Assembly (NCBI RefSeq): GCF_000525975.1
Contig: NZ_AODK01000001.1
Coordinates: forward strand, 1 to 40,484
Direction: 5' to 3'
DNA from: Listeria rocourtiae FSL F6-920
GTDB taxonomy: Bacteria > Bacillota > Bacilli > Lactobacillales > Listeriaceae
DNA length: 40,484 bases
Part shown: piece by piece, positions 36,382 to 40,484 of the stretch
Layout of the letters: each line of letters opens with the position of its first letter
Numbering within the stretch: position 1 is the stretch's first letter
Program-made: the position numbers and the translations under genes
The notes under the pieces: generated by a model
Told to the model about the DNA's origin: nothing
What the model saw: the letters and a program-made list of their open reading frames with translations, nothing else
Database searches by the model: none

Positions 36382-38016
36382 TCACTCCTTGTATTCAGGA
36401 ATCCAAATGGCATCGTTTACTGCTTCCAATGGATTCGAAATGGTACGTCTATTTAATCCAAGCTCAATCGTTTTTTCGACAACAGCTAGTGTCACCGCAT
36501 GGGAGGTTTCGCGTAAAGTTGCGACGGATGGTAATAAAGCTGCGCCAATTGTATGAATATCTTGGACTTGAGTAGCGACTGCATGGCTAGCTGCTGCTAA
36601 CATATCATTTGTAATTTCACGGGCCTCAGTAATAACTGCAGCTAGGCCTAATCCTGGGTAAAGTAGAGCGTTGTTGGCTTGCCCGATAAAATAGGTGTTG
36701 CCATCGTATAAAACCGGTTCTGATGGACTTCCAGTGACAACGAGGGCGCTACCTTTTGTCCAAGTAATTAAATCGTGCGCAGTAGCTTCCGCGAGCCTTG
36801 TTGGGTTAGATAATGGCAAAATGGCCGGACGATCAACATGACGACTCATTTCTAGTACAATCTCCTCTGAAAAAGCTCCTGTCACACCGGAACAACCGAT
36901 AAGCATCGTTGGTTTTACGTGTTGCACAATGCTCTGTAAATGCGTCAACTGTTCTGAAAATTGGCCAGCGTCCCGCGCATATTTTCTCTGTCCAGAAGTA
37001 AGGTCTGGTAAGTCGGAAGTAAGCAAGCCAGGGCGGTCAACTAAGTAAAAACGAGATTTTGCCTGTTCAGCAGTTAATCCTTCGTTTACCATCATTTCGG
37101 CGACCAACTGATCCGCAATACCAATACCTGCTGTCCCCGCCCCAAAAATAACAATGCGCTGCTCGCTTAATGGCATTTGAGAAACACGTGTTGTTGCAAG
37201 TGCAGCGGATACGACCATTGCGCCTGTACCTTGAATATCATCATTAAACGTACATAATTGCTCACGGTACATTTCCAAAATTCGGCTCGCATTATCACGA
37301 CCAAAGTCCTCCCAGTGAAGGACAGCTTTGGGGAAACAAACTTTAACAGCATCTACAAATCGAGCGATAAAGGCATCATATGCAGTCACTTTTAAACGTG
37401 GCGACTTGTTTCCAAGGTAGCGTGAATCCTCGCGCAATGCCTTGTTATTTGTTCCTGCATCAATAACAATAGGCAACACGCAATCCGGCGCAAGCCCAGC
37501 GGCAACTGTGTATACAGCCAATTTTCCAATTGCGATGCTGACGCCGTTTAAGCCCCAGTCTCCAATACCTAAAATTCCCTCTCCATCAGTAACTACAATC
37601 ATTTTAATATTATCTCGGTTTGGCACATTATTGTTGAAGATAGCGACTAAATCGAGCGTGCTATCTGCTTGCAGGAAAAGCGCATCTTGCGGGTTTTCCC
37701 AATTCTTATGGTAGTGCATCACAGCATCACCAATCGTTGGTGTATAAATAATAGGCATCAATTCCGTTACGTGATCGATTACCACTTTATAAAACAAAGT
37801 CCGGTTCTCATTATAAAGCGCCATCAAAAATAGATGTTTCTCAAGCGGTGTTGTTTTCGTATGTAAGGCCTCGTAAGCTCGAGCCGCCTGCTGATCTATT
37901 GTTTCAATTGTTGCAGGAATCAAGCCATCCAATCGCCACTTTTTTCGTTCCGCAATTGTAAAAGCTGTTCCCTTATTTTGCAATGGGTCATGTAAGCGTG
38001 TATATCCATTCATCAT
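36382..38016 (-). CDS. NAD-dependent malic enzyme / malolactic enzyme family
   Basis: 544 residues. Blocks in order: NKGTAFTIAERKKWRLDGLI near 14-33, MPIIYTPTIGDAVMHYH with the catalytic Tyr, VVTDGEGILGIGDWGLNG, LPIVIDAGTNNKALRED, HWEDFGRDNASRIL (metal-binding Glu and Asp), TFNDDIQGTGA, GAGTAGIGIA (NAD) and SNPT plus IGQANNALLYPG. The GDWG-NG and VYT-AAG forms resemble malolactic enzymes, but TDGEGILGIG and YTPT also fit NAD-malic enzymes, so L-malate to pyruvate or to L-lactate cannot be decided by reading. Two adjacent ATGs (38016, 38013) follow AAAGGAG; an ATG at 38040 lies before that SD and is rejected. Confidence 0.9.
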   Translation of the reverse strand: MMNGYTRLHDPLQNKGTAFTIAERKKWRLDGLIPATIETIDQQAARAYEALHTKTTPLEKHLFLMALYNENRTLFYKVVIDHVTELMPIIYTPTIGDAVMHYHKNWENPQDALFLQADSTLDLVAIFNNNVPNRDNIKMIVVTDGEGILGIGDWGLNGVSIAIGKLAVYTVAAGLAPDCVLPIVIDAGTNNKALREDSRYLGNKSPRLKVTAYDAFIARFVDAVKVCFPKAVLHWEDFGRDNASRILEMYREQLCTFNDDIQGTGAMVVSAALATTRVSQMPLSEQRIVIFGAGTAGIGIADQLVAEMMVNEGLTAEQAKSRFYLVDRPGLLTSDLPDLTSGQRKYARDAGQFSEQLTHLQSIVQHVKPTMLIGCSGVTGAFSEEIVLEMSRHVDRPAILPLSNPTRLAEATAHDLITWTKGSALVVTGSPSEPVLYDGNTYFIGQANNALLYPGLGLAAVITEAREITNDMLAAASHAVATQVQDIHTIGAALLPSVATLRETSHAVTLAVVEKTIELGLNRRTISNPLEAVNDAIWIPEYKE

Positions 38017-38094
38017 TTTGCATCCTACTCCTTTAGTCATCTTGTTTATATTCTACACTAGAAGTAGCTAAAAAATCGACTAATTTCCCTGCGC

Positions 38095-38123
38095 TTGTCA
38101 GAAATGTTCGGAATTTGTATAAT
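38095..38123 (+). promoter_or_regulatory. Promoter for the FAD oxidase gene
   Basis: TTGTCA (38095-38100), 17 bases, TATAAT (38118-38123). ATG follows at 38149 with SD GAGGTGGG between. Confidence 0.78.
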
Positions 38124-38148
38124 GAGGAGAGTGAGGTGGGTACATAAA

Positions 38149-39264
38149 ATGGAGAAAATCGTTATTATTGGTGGAGGAATCGTGGGAATGACAGCTGCGT
38201 ATTTACTCGCTAAACAACAAAAAGAAGTCATTGTTATTGATAAAAAGGAGGCAGGTCAGGCAACGGTTGCAGCTGCTGGTATTGTTTGTCCATGGTTATC
38301 AAAACGTCGAAATAAAGTATGGTATGAATTAGCGAAAGATAGCGCCCGTTATTACCCATTATTGATGCAAGAACTAGCACAAGATACGACGCGGAATACA
38401 GGATACAAAATGGTTGGTACGCTTTGTTTACGGGAAGACGAAGCGAAGTTGGACGAGCTTGAACAAATTGCGCTTAGTCGTCGTTTGGAAGCGCCAGAAA
38501 TAGGTGAAATCAAACGCTTATCAAAAGCTGAAACGAAAGCGAAATTTCCAATTGTGGATGCAGCATTTGGGGCTGTTTTTGTGAGTGGAGGCGCACGTGT
38601 AGACGGGAAATCACTGGTTTTAGCTTTGGCAGATGGAGCAGAGAAATATGGGGCCAAGATTATTCGCGCTAAGGCACGTCTTAAACAGCAAGGGAAGACG
38701 ACTGTAGTCATAGCAGGAGATCAGACAATCCTTGCTGATAAAATCATTCTCGCAGCTGGCGCCTGGTTGCCAGAATTAATACAACCGATTGGGTTAAAAG
38801 CGGCGATTCATCCGCAAAAAGGGCAATTATTACATCTTCAATTTGAAGATATGGATACAGATGATTGGCCAGTCGTTTTACCACCAAGTGCTAAAAGTAT
38901 TGTGCCATTTGACTGTGGTCGAGTAATTATCGGAGCGACACACGAGAATGCAGGTGGATTTGATTTAGAAGCGACAAAAGATGCTACGATAGAAATCCTA
39001 ACAGAAATTGCGCGCTTTGCTCCGGCTGTGAAAAATGCAAAATTGGCGGAAATCCGGGTAGGTACACGACCATTTACACCAGACTTCACGCCAGTTATTG
39101 GAGCCTTGCCGACTGCCAAGCATATTTTTGTAGCGAATGGATTGGGTTCATCAGGACTTACAACAGGGCCTTATGTTGCCCAAATTCTTGTTGATTTGAT
39201 GCAAGGGAAGACACCGAAAACAGATATTACCGGTTTTGATCCGAATAATGCTATTACTTCATGA
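38149..39264 (+). CDS. FAD-dependent amino acid oxidase/dehydrogenase, DadA/glycine oxidase (DAO) family
   Basis: 371 residues. The FAD-binding motif IIGGGIVGMTAAYLL starts at residue 5, and EVIVIDKKEAGQATVAAAGIVCPW is the DAO-family block that contacts the flavin. LILAAGAWLPEL-type and VGTRPFTPDFTPVIG with NGLGSSGLTTGPY close the FAD site. It oxidises a D- or secondary amino acid to the imino acid; the exact substrate is not determined. The frame is open from 38095, within the promoter; ATG 38149 is the start. Its last 11 bases overlap the end of the convergent permease gene. Confidence 0.9.
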   Translation: MEKIVIIGGGIVGMTAAYLLAKQQKEVIVIDKKEAGQATVAAAGIVCPWLSKRRNKVWYELAKDSARYYPLLMQELAQDTTRNTGYKMVGTLCLREDEAKLDELEQIALSRRLEAPEIGEIKRLSKAETKAKFPIVDAAFGAVFVSGGARVDGKSLVLALADGAEKYGAKIIRAKARLKQQGKTTVVIAGDQTILADKIILAAGAWLPELIQPIGLKAAIHPQKGQLLHLQFEDMDTDDWPVVLPPSAKSIVPFDCGRVIIGATHENAGGFDLEATKDATIEILTEIARFAPAVKNAKLAEIRVGTRPFTPDFTPVIGALPTAKHIFVANGLGSSGLTTGPYVAQILVDLMQGKTPKTDITGFDPNNAITS

Positions 39265-40484
39265 TGCGTCGAAGCTGTTTCAAATATTGGTGTTTCACGA
39301 AAAAATAATAGACGGATTGAACGACGACAAAGATACCAATCACGATACCAACATTTTGCCAAATATTGAAATCAAGTAAATTCTGTAGTGCGACGAATGC
39401 TACAAGTGAATGAATAACGGCTACAAAAAGTGGTAAGAAGAACATAATACGCAACTGCCTTGCTACAATTTTGTGCAGTTCTTGTTTGGTTAAACCAATT
39501 TTGAATAACATTTTGTACTGTTGCTCGTCTCGTTTCAAATCGCTATGCAGGCGTAAGTAAATGAAACCTGCCGAGAATGTGTAGAATACAGCACCGCAAA
39601 GAACAGTGAGTAAGAGAAGTATGCCATTTAGTTGTTGTATGTTTTGCCATTGTAGGGCGAGTGATTCAAACCCTACATATTCTCCTCTTTCGGTGTTTTG
39701 TTTTTTAGTATTCCAATTTTCAATATAGGTTTGGAGTTTTTTCCCGATGACCGCTGTCTCTTCCCAATCATCTGTGTGGAAAATAGTATACGCTTGAATA
39801 GTATTAAAACTGTCTTCCGGTTTTTTGTTCGTTTTTTGTGCCGTTTTCCATACCATATCAATATCCTCTTGATTAGCTAGCATTATATTCTCATAATTAG
39901 ACAAAAAGCGATTAATTGGCGTTGCTCGATCCACGGGAAGCGTTATTTTTGTCGTTTCTAGTTGAATTGTCATGCTTTTTGGTACTCCATCTCTAGGATT
40001 AAAGTTTATGCTTGGAAGCAAAGCCACACTACCGATAGGGATTTGGATTTCTTTCTCGTTTCTTAATTTCATCAACTTGTTGTAGTCTTCGATAGATAAG
40101 AAAGTGAAACTCTTATTGATATCGGTATTGACCACACTAAAAAGATGACCATCTGCTTGTTTATAAGTGCGTGTATCATCTTGTTGAAGCAGCTTTTTTG
40201 TGTATGAAATAATATCTGGATGAACTTTATCTTGATCAAAAGCTGTATAGGTAATCGCGTACGGGTTTTCTGACATTTCTGCAATACCGCTACTACCAAT
40301 CGCTGAGCTTGTTCCCATCGCTGTAATTGCAGTTGCTGAAATGACAGCTACGAGAAAAAAAAAAAGTGCTGACATTATCACGCATCTGATAAATCAACTC
40401 AGAAAAAAGTAAGCAAATTAGTTCGCTTGAAAAAGAACGATTGGCGTCTCCGAAGACGTGTTAGCACAAAAAACAAGCAATTGA
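39254..40484 (-). CDS. ABC transporter permease, BceB/FtsX type, partial and frameshifted twice
   Basis: The C-terminal part of a large permease like BceB/VraG, which works with an ATPase and a BceRS-type two-component system in peptide-antibiotic sensing and resistance. Visible from the N-terminal side: KRTNLLTF-SELIYQMRDN, one membrane segment (LVAVISATAITAMG), a ~210-residue extracellular domain, then three closing membrane segments (GILLLLTVLCGAVFYTFSAG, FFLPLFVAVIHSLVAFVAL, VGIVIGIFVVVQSVYYFFV). Reading on the minus strand, breaks occur at 40413-40418 (six where five is expected) and 40365-40375 (eleven where ten is expected). The gene runs off the right edge, and its ATPase should lie beyond it. 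Confidence 0.82.

Noticed and set aside
1-40484. tRNA or rRNA genes, CRISPR arrays, insertion sequences, prophage or conjugative genes
   Set aside because: None seen on reading either strand. No transposase, integrase, phage structural protein or regularly spaced direct repeats were found.

Overview
The window looks like chromosomal backbone from a low-GC, non-sporulating Firmicute of the Listeriaceae (Listeria or Brochothrix type). I base this on gene order and protein character, not on a search. The order recQ - LysM protein - ansA - cmk - rpsA - der - gpsA - phosphatase - hup - folE - hepS/menG/hepT - ndk - aroC/aroB/aroH - hisC - tyrA - aroA - ypiA - ypiB - ypjA is a trimmed version of the Bacillus subtilis order. 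The genes that B. subtilis carries in between are missing: spoIVA, mtrB, cheR, trpEDCFBA and qcrABC.

Layout. 1-300: end of an acyl-CoA thioesterase. 300-1340: FMN riboswitch, terminator and riboflavin transporter ribU. 1350-1670: ferredoxin on the minus strand. 1720-5590: ypbB-recQ-CPBP protease-LysM operon. 5600-13020: ansA, cmk, rpsA, der, gpsA, a tyrosine phosphatase and hup, split by terminators. 13170-16830: folE, then menaquinone side-chain and ring methylation genes (hepS, menG, hepT), then ndk. 16930-23230: aromatic amino acid operon aroC-aroB-aroH-hisC-tyrA-aroA. This carries 3-dehydroquinate synthase, EPSP synthase, chorismate synthase, chorismate mutase, prephenate dehydrogenase and an aminotransferase. 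23410-26750: ypiA, ypiB, ypjA and a zinc protease. 26756-26964: an unusual structured element between two copies of one hairpin. 26991-28247: flavoprotein.

28313-34920 is an accessory carbohydrate locus. A divergent AraC regulator faces a cytoplasmic GH78 alpha-L-rhamnosidase and a complete mannose-family PTS (IIA, IIB, IIC, IID). A perfect CcpA cre site lies in the divergent promoter region. 34946-38016 is a minus-strand operon: malic/malolactic enzyme, serine hydrolase, DUF1801 protein. The window ends with a FAD-dependent amino acid oxidase and a convergent, partial BceB-type ABC permease.

A dominant technical feature is that eleven genes are broken by fourteen frameshifts, and every one lies at or next to an A or T homopolymer. 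They include hup, aroC, folE, tyrA and recQ. In each case the protein resumes in the adjacent frame. I read this as homopolymer miscounting by the sequencing platform rather than gene decay, and I annotate the genes as restored full-length CDSs. No tRNA, rRNA, CRISPR array, insertion sequence or prophage was seen.
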